Part shown: in pieces, positions 35,195-48,262 of the stretch
Numbering within the stretch: position 1 is the first letter of the stretch
Layout of the letters: each line of letters starts with the position of its first letter
Source: Cerrena zonata
Lineage: Eukaryota; Basidiomycota; Agaricomycetes; Polyporales; Cerrenaceae
Assembly: GCA_038087015.1 (NCBI GenBank)
Contig: JASBNA010000098.1
Location: 50,274 to 114,273 of the forward strand
Direction of reading: 5' to 3'
Length of the DNA: 64,000 bases
Program-made: the position numbers and the translations under genes
Notes under the pieces: generated by a model
The model's input: the letters and a program-made list of their open reading frames with translations, nothing else
What the model was told of the DNA's origin: nothing
The model's database searches: none

Positions 35195-35772
35195 CTAAAA
35201 TGCGATTTCGAATGCATGATGATCAACATATTTATTTACATAATACGATGTGAATGCGTCGAGAGAATCTGAGAAATGAAAAGAGGAAGTGATCATAGTT
35301 GTATCAAACACGGGAATCAGATGTGCCGAGTGAACAATTGTGTCTATATGGATCACAGAGGTGACACGTTCTCCAGCACCGTCAAGTTCTGGTTCAACAA
35401 TCCACATCCCTGTTTCGGGATCAGTCTCCTCGCTGATTGTGACAAACCAATCAACAAGGGCACAAGGATACAGTATGTCTTGATAGAAAAACGAGAAGAA
35501 TAACCGGACACGAGCTGCATGCATACCGCACATGCCAGAACCCGGTCCAGTTGACACAAAAACACAGTCATATCGGGGATGACTGTGGCGCCACGATGGT
35601 GTGGCTCGTGTCCGTTCATGGTGCATTCCGCCAATTCCTGAGGGGTCACTTGGTGCATAGAAGGTTGTGATCGCAGATGGGAAAACCTTTGCATGACACT
35701 GTGAGACTGATGGTAGCTCGTTGTCGGGTATCATTCCGACATCGTCGACATGTGGATGGAGCTGCTCATAGA

Positions 35773-35789
35773 CATCAGGGAAAACCCCC
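35773..35789 (+). repeat. Left terminal inverted repeat of Plavaka A
   Basis: CATCAGGGAAAACCCCC, an exact inverse of 43424-43440, preceded by the target duplication GA. Confidence 0.93.
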
Positions 35790-36334
35790 TTTTCTAATTG
35801 GTGCTAATTGGAACATACTCAACTTTAATAGCTCTAATTAAATACTAATCTATCTAATCTTTCTCAAATTTCTAATACTATCTAATGTAGATACTATTGT
35901 AGCTAATTCAGTATTTATTATCAAATAATTCTACCTATTATACTAATCTGATCTATGATTGATTATTTTACTAAATGCAAAATAAATTTTCTAACTATAA
36001 AACAATTAAGTACTTACTGTCAGATAATTTTACCAATTTTACTAATTTTGCATATTATTTCTCATTTTTCTTATTATACTAACTATAGAAAAATTCTGTA
36101 TTTACTATAAGATAATCTTATTTATTTTTACTAATCTTGCATATTGTCTCTTATTATGCTAATTGTAGAATATCTTTGCTAACTGTAAAACAATTGAGTC
36201 CTTATTGTCAGACTATCTCACCTATTTTACTAATCCTGCATATTATTTCTTATTGTACTAATTGTGAAATAACTTTTCTAACTATGAAACAATTGTACTA
36301 ACTATAAAATAATATCTCCTAAACCATATTTAAG
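35790..36334. repeat. AT-rich left subterminal arm of Plavaka A
   Basis: About 545 bases rich in CTAATT and ATTTTACTAA-type units recurring at irregular spacing. It matches the arms of copies C and Z. Such arms usually hold transposase-binding repeats. No gene. Confidence 0.6.
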
Positions 36335-39300
36335 CTAGATAATAGTATTAAATGTATCTCTGTCAGTGAAGTTGTTAACATAGAATTTGCTACATTGCTC
36401 CAGTACAGTATCACTGGTCCATGACCTGGAAGCTACTACATCAAACTTGGGAAACAAGTGTATACTGCGGTGGATACTAGCTAGTGGAATAATACTAGCT
36501 ACACGATTTCCCTCATAATATGATTTTCTGACTTGATACAAAAGATTATCAGGCTCTGGTTCATTGGCAAACTTGGTAAACCATTCAATATAAGCAAGAT
36601 ATTTGGGAGGTGGTGCATATGGAGAAAATACTGAACGTGCAGCCTTGGTAGTAAATGAAAAAATTGCTTTGACTTGCCCAATCCGAAAGTTCTGGATAGT
36701 GTTTGGTCCATTTGGATCCTGTTTTACCAAAACAGTATCAAAACGACATGGAACATTTATCCCCTTAGTTGTAGTGCGAGCAGGTCGGGAATGAACAACA
36801 TCATATTCATCAGATTGTATTTTGTAGGTCTGCTTACTCCCTAGCCAAAATCGTGCTTTGTGATAAGCTGCTACTTTCAAATGTGATAATCTGATATTAG
36901 GAATTTCAGCTTCAATCTGAGCATATGATAAATTGGGATTTCGGCGTTTGATAATATAGTAAGCAAGAGCATGTGGAAACATAGATGCTTTGTATAAATC
37001 AACAAGCTGATCTATTGAGACTGATTTCTTTGATGGATGTTTAGTCATTTTAGGAGACTGTGGAATCTCAGTTGGAATAAGGGAAACCAAAGAAGGCTTT
37101 CCATTAAGGCACCAGGCAATATAGTTGGCATGATCAAGAATCTTTTCCTTGCGTTGTACATATGTTGTCATCTGAGGATATACATTTTTTCCATTGGAAG
37201 CATCAAAGGCATCTTTTGTATATGGTATATGAAGTCTTTCAGTATGCTCAGTATTATAGTTGTCTGTGGTCCCAAATCGTTCAATCATAAGCCTATAGTG
37301 TAAAGCATAATGAAGCTTATTAATGATAAAGTCTGATCGTATGCCCAAATCAATGAAAATATGTTTATTTTCATGAAAACGTTTGAGTGCATCTTCCATT
37401 TCATCCAATGTTTGAGTTGAATGAACAGGATATTGTGCAAGATAGGCAAAGTCAAGTATAGCTCGAACTGCTCGAACTACAGTTGCAGCAGCTGCTTCAG
37501 AGTTATTTTTTTGAAGTGGAAGACCAGTAATAGCTTCAAGAATAATGCGGCATATATGAGCATGCTCACGACCAGTAAGATGTGTGAGCAAACAAAACCC
37601 ATGTGAGAAAATTCGAACATGATGATTAGGAGGCATTCGACGAGCTCGTGCATCTAATTCTGCTTCCCCATAGGCTTTTTTAAGCCATCCTATAACATGC
37701 TTAATGATTCCTTGAAAAATTTGATGTAGAATATCTGGTGCAACAGAAAGAAAGGGATCTGCATATGGCAAATTTTTCCAAAAGGGATCAAAGACAGGTC
37801 TGATACCTGCTTTTTCACAACGTTTAGACCAATTAGGATGATCAGGATCATCAATAGCATTCCAAATATCATCCAAATCATATAAAGGTGGTTGTGTCAT
37901 CCAATCTATGATACAATCTCCTAACTGTGCCTCACGTGTACGACAGGTTGGACATTTCCCTTTTTTGACACAAGTAACCTGACATTGCTCTGGATAGTCT
38001 CCAACATGGATAGCAAATATAGGATGACAACTATAGAGTTTTCCATCTCCAGTATACATGGGAATTCCATTTTCACCAGGTTCAATAATAGGCTCTAGTA
38101 TATAACTAAGACAGCCATGAAAAAGATTAGCTTGCATACGCCTACGAGCAGATTCATTTGTAATATGCTCTAGCTTGGTTACAGGCAAATATGCTAGAAG
38201 AATTTGACCTTGTTTTGAAGGTTTACGTCTAATCTCTTTAGGCAAATTGCCAATAGTTAAATAGACAGGGTAAGCAGCTTTGCCATTGAACATTGTGAGT
38301 TGAGTTTTATCTGAAGAAATAATGATGGGAATAATAGTAGCATTTTTTGCACCATGGTTATATAGATCTTTCTAGAAAAAAATAAGATATAGCATTTGTA
38401 TAAAATATTACAATACTTACTTGGGTATTCCACCACCATTTGCCAGTATGCATGTCATGCCATAATCGTACAGTGGTATCAGGATCAGCATAATGCCGTT
38501 CAGGGAGAAAAATCAAATATCGAGCAAATTCTGCATCACCAAATAATGAACGAATGCATGCAATGATTGGCCTATAGTAAAGGTCCAAAGGCTCATTATC
38601 CAAATAGACTGGCTTGCAGCGAAATGATGGTCGCCCTGGAATATATTCATCAATAATATGATTGAGTTCATGAGTATTTTTGAAAGTAAGATTGAGTTTT
38701 TCTGCAAGCTAAGACAAGTTAAAATTTTAATTTAATTTATAATATATAGTTATAACTTACTCCATCAATAGACAAAAGCTCTGAAAAGGCATTAGAACCA
38801 GGACCTCGCAGTTTTGCCCATCGAGCTATTTCCCAGTTAATCCTATCTGAAAAAGGTGCATATGGATTATTATTTGAATTGGAGATATGAGAGCCATATT
38901 TTGTATATGATGTAGCCTGAGATGAACTGTTGGTAATAGTAGCACCAGCATGTGATGTAGGATATTTGTCTGTAAACTTTTCAACAGTGATTTTCTGTCG
39001 AAGATGATTTTCAATATTTTGTCTTCCAATAGATGAGTGATGATTAGGATTGGCAACAGAGCCTGAGTTACTGGGAGCATTATGGTTGATAATAGGTGGC
39101 TCCCAAAAATTATCCTCCTCATCATCTTCATCATAATCAATATGATCATCAAGATCACTATCAGAGTCAGAGTTATGATTACTCTGTTCATCTTGATTTT
39201 CAGCAAAAATGGAACTAGCATCACTTTCATCATCATCATCACCATCATCACCATCAAATTCTGGTGGTAAATCTGGATCCTGAGGATCAGAGTCAAAATA

Positions 39301-39599
39301 TAGAGCAATCTCATCCTGGGGAATGCTATCTGGATCAGAGGGAAGTTGGTCTTCTGGGGGTATTGGCTCTGGTGAATGTGAGGGAGAGCTAATGGAAATT
39401 AGTAGCTAGAGATTTAAATATATAGATAATAAATTATATACCCTGCTATTGGCTCATCTCCATCCTCGGGATATTCTGCATGAAGCAGACGTAAATATTC
39501 ACGTTGACATTGAGGCAATTGGCTTGTTGAGAGATGTTTCCAGTAGGAGGAGTTGTTCCCAAATACCCTAAGGCATTTGCAACGGTAGGTAGTACTCAT
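36335..39599 (-). CDS. Plavaka A transposase, 1036 aa, four exons
   Basis: Exons 39599-39442, 39388-38761, 38708-38421 and 38371-36335 join in phase without stops. The N-terminus carries a cysteine/histidine finger (YRCKCLRVFGNNSSYWKH). A long acidic linker follows, then WEIARWAKLRGPGSNAF. Family hallmark blocks are IPGRPSFRC, WHDMHTGKWWWNTQ and AAYPVYLTIGNLPKEIRR. IFAIHVGDYPEQCQVTC and a CPTCR knuckle come next. Plavaka transposases are thought to be RNase H-fold cut-and-paste enzymes of basidiomycetes, acting in the nucleus; I did not assign catalytic acids. With matching ends this copy may be autonomous. Confidence 0.9.
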
Positions 39600-39852
39600 A
39601 GTGTGAGATTACAAGGCAGAGAGTAAGAGCGGGGAAGATGTGTGAGAGCCTCGAGAGTGAGGCACCTTTTCCTATATGCTTGAGACGCCCAAGTACAAGG
39701 ATCGCGTGACAGTAACGGTCACTCAAGTCACTCGATCACGCAGTTTACCGGGTTTCGTAGCCGTTCTCGTTCCCCACATATTCACCACTCACTCTATTCT
39801 AGTATTCACTTTATTTTATTTTCACTCATACACACACACTCGTTTACACCAT

Positions 39853-42842
39853 ATGCCACCACCTCCAAGGACTGAGAGCTATAATGCTCTCTCACCAGCG
39901 TCGAAGCGAGCTCGAACGCGAGCGGAGAGGAAAGTCGAGGAAGCTGCTAAAGATCAGCAGCTGATCGAAGCTGGATCAGGTGCGTCTTTTTATATATCTC
40001 ACACGTTCTTTAATACAGAATGGGACGCTAGGTACGAGACCGTCAAAGACGAAGTTACTAGCGGATCCCAGTGAGTCCTTGTTCCAACCGTGCCCCCACT
40101 CACTGATATTTTACCGCCGTAGCTTGGTTGAAAGCCCATGGAACCAAACGTGGCCGCAAGAAGGACTCGGACGAAGATAGCGATGGCAGTGACGAGGGCG
40201 ACGAGGACACCGATCGGTCCACGCCGAAGAAATCCCGCAAGAAACTGCGTGGATCTCATCCACAGCCACCTCCATTGCAAGACCAGCCGAAGAAGGGTGC
40301 AAAGCGTCCTGCACGAAGCACGACACCTGACCGTTCAGAAGACGAGCAACGCCCACCAAAGAAACAGAAGCGTCCCAAGAAGCCACAAACCCAGAGCCAG
40401 CTGGAAAGCAACCAAGGCAAGGGGGACAACGAGGCTACGTCGCATGACAAAGTCGGTGCGGCTGCCATGTCCCCAAGTACGTTTCGTTTCTTCTACAAAA
40501 ATCTATCTACTCTAATCTATTCTCACAGGTTCTCGTCGTAAACCAACGAGACGGTTCGACACCGACTCCGATTCCGAACACCCAAATCCCACTTCCTCTG
40601 GTACCAACACCGGCCTTCATGCATCTACCACCACCACCTCACCTGACAAGACCGTACAGGCTACTCCCCATCCCTCACCTCCTACTCAACCACCTCAAAG
40701 CACCCACCGTCGCGCCTTCTCTCAGGCGATGATTCAATCGCAGCCGAACCCCGAGGTGGAACACGTCTCCGTTCCATCTCGCAGCAAGAGCCTTGAATAC
40801 AGTAAGTAAACCTTTCTATTGTATGTTTGGTTTTTTACTTACTCTTTATCTAGACGATGGTGATCGTCACGAACGTAACGATCGTGCCGATCACGACGGA
40901 AATCAAGGGAAGAAAGGGAAGAAGATCCGCATCCTGCAACGCAAGGTGGAGAGCGAGAGTGAGAGTGGTGAAGAGCGGGATGATGAGGATGAGGACGGGG
41001 GGGAGCTTACGAAGTTGTTCCCTGGTGACTCTGAGGATTCCGAGACCGGGGAGGATCAGGTGGAAAATGTACCGATGCGCCAATTGGTAAAGGAGGTGAG
41101 TCATGCATCTCTTAAATCAATCTTTGCATACTCCTACTTACATTCTATAGCGAGTCAAGATTCCTCCTCGCAAGAGGAATACTCCATCCCCCCTTCACGA
41201 CATCGATCGTACCCTGCCAGAGGATTCCAGTGAAGACAACGAGCCAGAACAACATCGACGCAAACAGAAGGGAAAGCAGCGGGCAGCTGAAGACGAAGAT
41301 GACAACAAGGACGGTGACGACGGCGACAAAGATGAGGACGACGGCGACAAAGACGAGGACGACAGCGACAAAGACGAGGACGACAGCGACAAAGACGAGG
41401 ACAACAACAACAACACGGGCAAACCGAGAAAGAAACACTCTCAACGTCGTAGTGAGAAGCAATCTGCTTCAAAGCAGGCGAAGCAATCCATATCGAAACC
41501 GACAAATCAACCAGCATCGTCGAAGGCCACCAGTTCCACTGCCTCGCATCTGCAGCTCAATCCTGCTGCATCTCAATCCAAGTCTGCTGGTCGTTCCCAG
41601 TCGAAATCAAAGAAGCGGATCAGTCGACTTGAGAAACGACGCGCGGAGGTATATAACATATTAATATTTTGCTTTATTTCGAGTCCTGACAAGTCCTCCT
41701 TAGAGACTTGCTATCGAAAAGGATGCCACGGTCGAGGCTGTCCCTGTCGCTCCACAACGGAAATGGCCTCAAGACACTGACCTTCATCGTGACGGCACCC
41801 ACCTCAATATCTCGACATCGCCCGACCGCATGAAACCTATCATGATCACTGCCTGCAAGCTCGCCACTCTTGATTGTATACTCCGTAATGCTTACGCCGA
41901 GTATCCTCAACGACTTCAATACCTTCGGGACCTCCTTCGGGATGCTGCCAGGGAACACGATGATGATGTGGTCGCTGATCGTGTTGCCAACGATCACGCC
42001 TATTTCTCAATCTTCAAGACATTGGTAAGCCTCGGAGCTTAGCATCGATATTTTGTATGTTGACTGCGTCCTAGCCAGAACAACGGTTTAGTGTTGTACG
42101 CTCTAAGGTCAAACCTCCCCTGCAGGCTTGTGTACCTCGCCTTTACCACTTGAAGACTGGTTGTGATAAGCTTGTCAAGAAGTGGAGGGCCAACAAACGA
42201 TATATCTATCCCGGTGATTCCCCGGTATGTTGTCTTTGAACTCTCCAACCTGATGATTGATTGTTTTTGTTTAGAGTGAAATCAACACGAAATATCCCTA
42301 TCAATCCCCCGCTATCATTCAAGGACTCACTGCGGTTTTCTTTACAGGTTCCAAGTCTTTTGTAGCCACCAACCTTAAACATTTTGAGGTGAAGCATGGG
42401 CGCAGGGTTGTTTTTGAAGTAACCAGAGCAATGGTTGCTCTCATTGCTACAGGTGTGAGTACATTTTTCTGATGTCTTTCTCACTTCCAATGATGCTGAT
42501 TTTTACTAGATTGACTCTGTCCTCTCAGATTGGGAAACAGGTGTACAGAAGGCCACTCACTTCACCTCCACCTTTGCCCATCCTGTCTATCTCTCCCATA
42601 TCAAAATGCTTGTACAAATTGAGAACAAGAAGCCAGGTTCCTATCATACTATGATGGCCACTCTGTTTGATGAGGCTAGGTATGTCTTTTTTTTTCTTTT
42701 CAAGTTCTCAGCTGATGGCATTTGTTTCAGTGATGGTCAGGCCTTTATTGCTAATGTAAATGATGAAGAGGAAGATTTGGAACTCATTGACTGGGATGCA
42801 ATGCCTGAGGATCCTGTCTCTGAAGATCCTGTCTCTGAATAA
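39853..42842 (+). CDS. Plavaka A partner protein with C-terminal DUF6532-type domain
   Basis: Divergent from the transposase, with about 250 bases between starts. Visible exons give MPPPPRTESYNALSPASKRA, basic and Ser-rich linkers (HGTKRGRKKDSDED, KPTRRFDTDSD), and an acidic tandem repeat at about 41319-41405 (DDGDKDEDD units of 21 bp). The folded C-terminal domain starts at about 41740 (KLATLDCILRNAYAEYPQR) and includes KKWRANKRYIYPGDSP and AVFFTGSKSFVATNLKHF. It ends in an acidic tail. The C-terminal domain resembles DUF6532, which I recall from many agaricomycete proteins. Its role in transposition is unknown; DNA binding or host targeting is inferred. The join near 40074-40123 is one base out of phase in my reading. 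Confidence 0.7.
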
Positions 42843-43440
42843 GGTGAGCTTTGTTTTACTCTGAGTGATCTCTCACTAACTTGGTTCTTACAAGCATGGT
42901 GTTATTTTGATGTCTTATATTTTCTACCTCATTCTTTTATCCCAACTGCTTATCATTCCTTATAATCACTTCTATTTTATAGTAGACTTTCTGTTAATAT
43001 TCTCACTTAGATATCTAGTTAATCCCATAGAGTAAACTTGTAGTAATGGTTCAATCATCAGTGGTTTTTACCAGTTACTTTGAAATTAGTGGTGGTCTGA
43101 CTTTTAAGATCTAATAAGTATAATCCAATAGACTTCCAATAACACCTAACTGGCTTCTAATTGCATCTAACTGGCTTCTAATTGCATCTAATTGGCTTCT
43201 AATTGTACCTAATTGGCTTCTAGTTGGACCTAATTGGACCTAACTGAAGCTAGTTGAGGTCTAATAGCAAACTAATTTATCTCCTATTGGATCTAACTGA
43301 GACCTTATTAGAACCAATTAGAACCAATTAAGTGTCATTATTTTTGCACGTGTCTAATTAGAACCAATTAGAAAAATACTTCTAATTGCACTTAATTAGA
43401 GCCAATTGGCTCCAATTAGAAATGGGGGTTTTCCCTGATG
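42843..43440. repeat. Right subterminal arm of Plavaka A with CTAATTGGCTT repeats
   Basis: After the partner gene stop, short tandem units of the form CTAATTGGCTTCTAATTGCA recur with drift at 43130-43240, followed by further ACCAATTAG and CTAATTAG copies up to the terminal repeat. These are candidate transposase-binding sites. The left arm carries related TAATTGG units near its tip. Confidence 0.7.
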
Positions 43441-46400
43441 GAGGAAGCGGGAGGTGTAAAGGGGAAGTGTTTCGATATTGTAGTGGGTCGAGATGTGATC
43501 AATGTCCTTTGGGATGCCACGGACTACCAAAACATTCGAGTTAGATATGAGGAGGTACACTACTGTTACGCAGGGACAGCTCACCTGAACAGCTTGCAAG
43601 AACGACTGAACTCAGTGCTCGCGGTCCATGCACTGGCCCCTGATCCTTCATAGCTGCAAAGGGATTGTTGGCTGGTGGTGATTCCCGTCTAGGATGAGGT
43701 AATGGTGCAACACCGTCTTCCCTGTCATCTGAATCGTCATCTGGATCGTCATCTGAATCGTCATCGATTTCGTCTAGGAAGGTCTCGATGGCAGCTGAAA
43801 GACAAGTACCACTCAGCATTCCACGGGATTTGAAGTCGGCATGATACGCAGACAGCTTGTCAAGTCGTTGATTCGTCAGAAGCATCTGACCAAGTGCTTC
43901 GAAGCGACTTGATCGGCGCCATGGTTCCTTGACAGCTTTGATGTGCTTTGCTTCAGTGATAGATGAGCAGAGTCCATTCGGCGCCCCAAATTCTCGTACA
44001 TGTTGTAAATAGTGCTTGAGAGAGTGCATCCGTGGAAGTGAGAACCCTGTTGGACGTACACCCGCAAGTTGAAATATGACACGATATTGCTCAAAACGTG
44101 CAAGTGCTGTTTTGGCTGCCTTGAGATCCTGTTCGTCAACAACAGCACGCCGCATAATGTAGCAGAATTCCATAAAAGCGGCGATGGCTTGAACCATAGA
44201 TGTTGGAATGATTCCAGAGATCGCTGGCAAATACACCTGCACTCTTAAATGGTTCAGACGAAGGTAAACGAGAGACCAAGATAGAAATGTGCCTTCATCA
44301 ATGCTTTCGAGTCGTCGCCAGTCCATTGCTTGAACCCACGGCCTTGTGGGAAGCGTCGTAACCCTGGGAAACTTGGGGCTGCAGCAATTCTGAGGATGTC
44401 GATGTAAGTACAAGTGGAACTAAATATAAGGCACAAACTTAAAGACATACCTTCGGTCAATCTGGTCAAGCAACTCTGCTGCCTTGGCTTCACCATGCTC
44501 GATCACAAGATACTCTCCGACCCATGTAACTAGGTGGTCTTTGAATGCACCTTTGATGATCTGATGGAGTAAGTCACCAGATATCATCTCATGGATATCA
44601 GCACGGGGGAAGTCGGAGGTAAATGGCTAGGGTAAGATTAGAAGGTTACATGATACTCGAAAGGAAAGGACGTACAATGACATCGCCGACTATTCCGTAA
44701 TCATCCCACAATGTCCCGAGGTCCAGTTCCTCTTTAAGTACAGTTGTCCTCCTACGAGTACGACGGAGGGATGGTCCATCAAGGTCATCATGTGGTGCAT
44801 CACACCTTGATAAATATAACCATTATTGTTAGATTGCGATCATGGTGGGAGTAGGTCGGTCAAAACGACTTACTTTGCACACCATCCTTGTACAATACCG
44901 GAGCAGAGGACCTGTTCTGGATAATCGGCGATATATACTGCAAGGTCGTAGATAGCACGGCGGAAATGGCCATCAGGACAGCGCATTACGTATGGAGTGG
45001 TCATCCACGGTCGCAGTGGTTCCAAGATAGCTGACAAGCTCGAGTGGAAGAGTTGGCGGCGAAATTTGCGCCACTGGACGTTGTCTTTGAATTTTTTCTC
45101 AGCTAGAGATTTATAAGTGAGGCAGGTTTTATCGATGAGAGATTCATATCTTACTTTTCGGAATGGCCAAGAACCCAATCAAAACGAGAGCATTTTGATG
45201 TGCACGACGTACGCTGTTGAAGACATTGCCAATTGATAGATATAAGGGGTAATATTCATTATTTCCTGTGGCGACCGATACCGTTGTCTTGTCACTTCCC
45301 AAGATTATCGGAACCAGCAGGGAGCCTATAAGAGCAGGGTCTTCGCCGATGATGATATCCTTTGAAATATTAATATTAAATTCAAAGTTAATTAGGGGGA
45401 GATACCGAAATCGAAGACGTACGGCATGCCTCCAAGACCAATTACCAGACATAAAGTCTTTATATCTCCGATCACCACCAACACTGAATTCCCGATAGGG
45501 GACATAATCCATTTCACCGTCAAGATCAGGGTTCGAGAAAAGGTTTTGAATGATTACATGAGGGTCACGGTAGAACACCTCATAATCGACGGTCATCCAT
45601 GGTGGTGGATTTTGCGAAGGTATAGCGCCATTATAGCATACTGAGAAGGAGTTCCAGGGGGCATCGCCAAGCGTAGTAGCATCTATAACATTGTGAAGGT
45701 CGCTCGTGTTCGCAAATGGAGGGGAATGATTGGATTCGAGGAGTGATGATGACCAGAGCATCATGAGGGTGTCGATATCACCCGCAGACATCTGTGTTTT
45801 CTTGAAGAGGAAGTCTGCGGTCTCAAACTCCAGGCGTGAACGATATGGAGTCCAATCATTATTGGCGCGCTGAGACAATGGCAGCGGAGGAACATTGGGA
45901 GGAAGGTGCGTTCCGTCAGAGTCACAAGGTTTGCCTTATAATCACAGATAAGTTGATAGTCGTGAAATTGGAGTAAAAAACAAAATACCTGTCATGGTGG
46001 GGTGATATTCTCGTTTTCCAGGTCCGCGCAGTTTATCAACATCTTCAATGGGAGTAAGGTCTACCTCCGGAAAGAGGTCGTTATGCAGTTCTTCAGGACT
46101 CGGTGCATGACTCAGAGGAGGAGATGGAGATGGAGATGGAGAAGAGCCTGGAGAGTCATGGTGTCGGTCTACTAGATGAGCATGGGCACATTTGATGTGC
46201 TGTGAAAGACCAGATGATGTTCGACATGTCCTGTTGCAATGAGGACATGGTAGCTGTGTATAATTGAACGATTTTCGATGTTGAGGCATAGAGAGTGAGG
46301 TTGGGGGTTTAGGGAGGGAAAGCACAGAGAGAATGGTTGAGAATGGTGCAGCGATACAGAAAGTGGAGCCGTACGTACCCTGACTACCACGATGACAGTC

Positions 46401-46676
46401 TCGCCGGGTCCTGCTGCATTGAGCACCTAGGTACGGATGGGTGTTGCATATTTTGCACCGCATTTTTTCGCCTACGGTAGGGAATACGATTAGAGAGTGG
46501 GGAGTTGCGGACCAGACAAAAACCGGGCAGACGAGGCCTGTTAACGGGGCCCGCAATAAGACATTTAAGACGGTCGTACTTGCCTTTGAGGAAGCAGAAC
46601 ACATCTTCTTTTGTTTCCGCATTCTTTGCTCCTCAAAACTCGTCTCCGCTTCCTTCACTCCTCAGGACTTGTCTAG

Positions 46677-47710
46677 ATGGCCACCTCTCGCCACGGTACC
46701 CGTGCTCAAAATGCTAATAAGCACCCTGGTCAGATTGTGATTGATAGCACACAGAAACGACGACCTCAAGCTGAAGTCGACGCAGAGAAGGCAGATCTTA
46801 CCTTCAAGAAAAAACAGCAGATCCTTACGAAGGCTGCCAAGATAGATCGGCTGACAGTAGTCCAACAACAGGAGGTGAAGGCCGCCAAAAAAGCTGCTCA
46901 AGATGAGGTCTTAGCTTCGCATCGTGAGTACCAGTTTCTAAACATAGCAGATTTGCGACTAAGACTTACTTTATTTCCTATCGAAGAGAAGCCTGTAGAG
47001 GCGGTAACGATGAAGCTACCTCTAGGACCACTCAAGAGCACTGGTACGTATTATCGTCTTGATCTCTGAATATAATATTCATATTTAAAACGTTTTTAGA
47101 GACTGCTCAGCCTAAGAAACGTGCCACACAAAAGGTTAGGCGTACTGACATTGAGGATCGTCTCGCACGAGATGTAGTTGCCCTCGATGCAGACTCTGCC
47201 TCATCAGACATCGAGTTTGTAGAGATGGCTGCAGCAGCGGTGGGTAAAAAACGCGCGCTTCCTGCATCTGTTGTTCTTTCCGAGGTGTAAGTAATTAGTC
47301 AGCACGCTACACTCTCTGATACTGACCTCTGACTCAACAAGTCGATCAAAGAAAGCAAAAGCAAATTCCCAACATGGCTTCCGTGAAGGATGGGAAAGTT
47401 CACGCTCGACTTCTCGTACTATTAAACTCGAGCCTGGTGTTGAAGCCCAGGACCCTGCAGCCCCTACCTATGGTGGATTCGATGAAGACGACGACAATGA
47501 CGACACCGCCGAAGGAAACGCTGCTCCTCGAAACGGAGTACCTGCTGGTCAGGTTGTGAAGTCGGCTAAGGTATGAGTAACCACCTTCCCACTGGCACAG
47601 ACGGATCTAACTGACACAATCTACCTTTAGCCTTTAGCAGTCGTCAAGTACAAGTCCGCACCTTCTAACACTGCCACTACAACTCGAGCTCCACGCCGCC
47701 CCAATGGATG
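46677..47710 (+). pseudogene. Plavaka B partner gene, truncated at its 3' part
   Basis: It starts MATSRHGTRAQNANKHPGQI and continues through basic, Lys/Ala-rich coiled-coil exons (QQQEVKAAKKAAQDE) and an acidic exon (FVEMAAAAVG). Introns such as the one after GCATC at about 46923 follow GT-AG. The position and orientation match the partner gene of Plavaka A. The expected C-terminal DUF6532-type domain is missing: the frame dissolves at about 47710, where the repeats of the KDZ element begin. The simplest reading is truncation by the KDZ insertion; the remainder may lie past the right edge of the window. Confidence 0.55.
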
Positions 47711-47739
47711 TCAGTCCACACCTTTCAGTCCTCTTTCCC

Positions 47740-48262
47740 CGTATAACACAGTACCAATCGGGGGGAATATGCCCGTTACTTGTGGGCCAGTTAGGGCTGC
47801 GCGGCCATGTACATATAGCCGTATGACACGAGAGAATATGCCTGACTAGAATACATGTAATGTACCGTATATTCCGGCTCAATCAGGCAGACTGACAGAC
47901 ACTGAAACTGAGCCTATGGCTCGTATCCTCTGGTAGAGTCCGGCTGACTCGTAAGGGAGGGGTCTTCAGAATACTCGGGCGGATCAGGCCTACACATGTC
48001 TTAAGTTACTTTTCGCATCAGGCGGAATAGTTTGGCCGACTCATCAAGCAAGTATTTTTGCGCCAGGCTGTGTTACCCACAATCCGCATGATGTGAGGCA
48101 GTCCGGCCGACTTGTATTCAGTTGTTGTAACTTGTGATCCAACGCCTGAAAACAACAATATATTTTGGCATGACTGCGTTCCATGCTACCCGCAGTGGAT
48201 TGGGCTGACTGCAATCAAGATAAAGAAGTGATTACATTACTTAGGTAGAATACATTCGATCT
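47740..48262. repeat. Left subterminal repeat region of the KDZ element
   Basis: Short units recur with drift: GGCTGACTCGTAAG, GGCCGACTCAT, GGCCGACTTG and GGCTGACTGC. One inverted unit (GCCTGACTAGAAT at about 47845) mirrors the right-hand unit ATTCTAGTCAGGC at about 63945. No gene is seen. Confidence 0.6.

Larger units (their letters stand above)
35773..43440. mobile_element. Plavaka DNA transposon A, apparently complete (7668 bp)
   Basis: The terminal inverted repeats are CATCAGGGAAAACCCCC at 35773-35789 and its exact inverse at 43424-43440. The 2-bp direct repeat GA lies at 35771-35772 and 43441-43442. Inside are an intact transposase gene on the minus strand and a partner gene on the plus strand, plus AT-rich subterminal arms. 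The same family supplies the fragment at 1-733 and the deletion copy at 13095-15539, so it has been active in this genome. Confidence 0.92.
35195..46289 (-). pseudogene. Plavaka B transposase gene, disrupted by insertion of element A
   Basis: The N-terminal exon (46289-45989) encodes a C2H2 finger (CPHCNRTCRTSSGLSQHIKC). Later exons give WTPYRSRLEFETADFLF, YYPLYLSIGN and ILEPLRPWMTTPYV. They continue with YIADYPEQVLCSGIVQGWC and HSLKHYLQHVREFGAPNG, the hallmark Plavaka blocks. The frame runs leftward to 43441, where element A begins. Beyond A it resumes at 35772 and gives the family's C-terminal part (PSDPSGIGGMHHERTRATP, CALVDWF), stopping at 35195. With A and one GA copy removed the frame is open across the joint, so the gene was probably intact before the insertion. 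Confidence 0.8.
35195..47740. mobile_element. Plavaka DNA transposon B, split by Plavaka A and cut by the KDZ element
   Basis: It has the divergent layout typical of the window's Plavaka elements: transposase on the minus strand (46289 down to 35195) and a partner gene on the plus strand (46677 onward). Element A interrupts the transposase and the KDZ element truncates the partner gene. Both outer ends are unplaced, so coordinates are the minimum extent. Confidence 0.7.

Noticed and set aside
41230..41664. Thr/Arg-rich plus-strand frame at the acidic repeat
   Set aside because: It is a shifted reading of the 21-bp acidic repeat in the Plavaka A partner gene.
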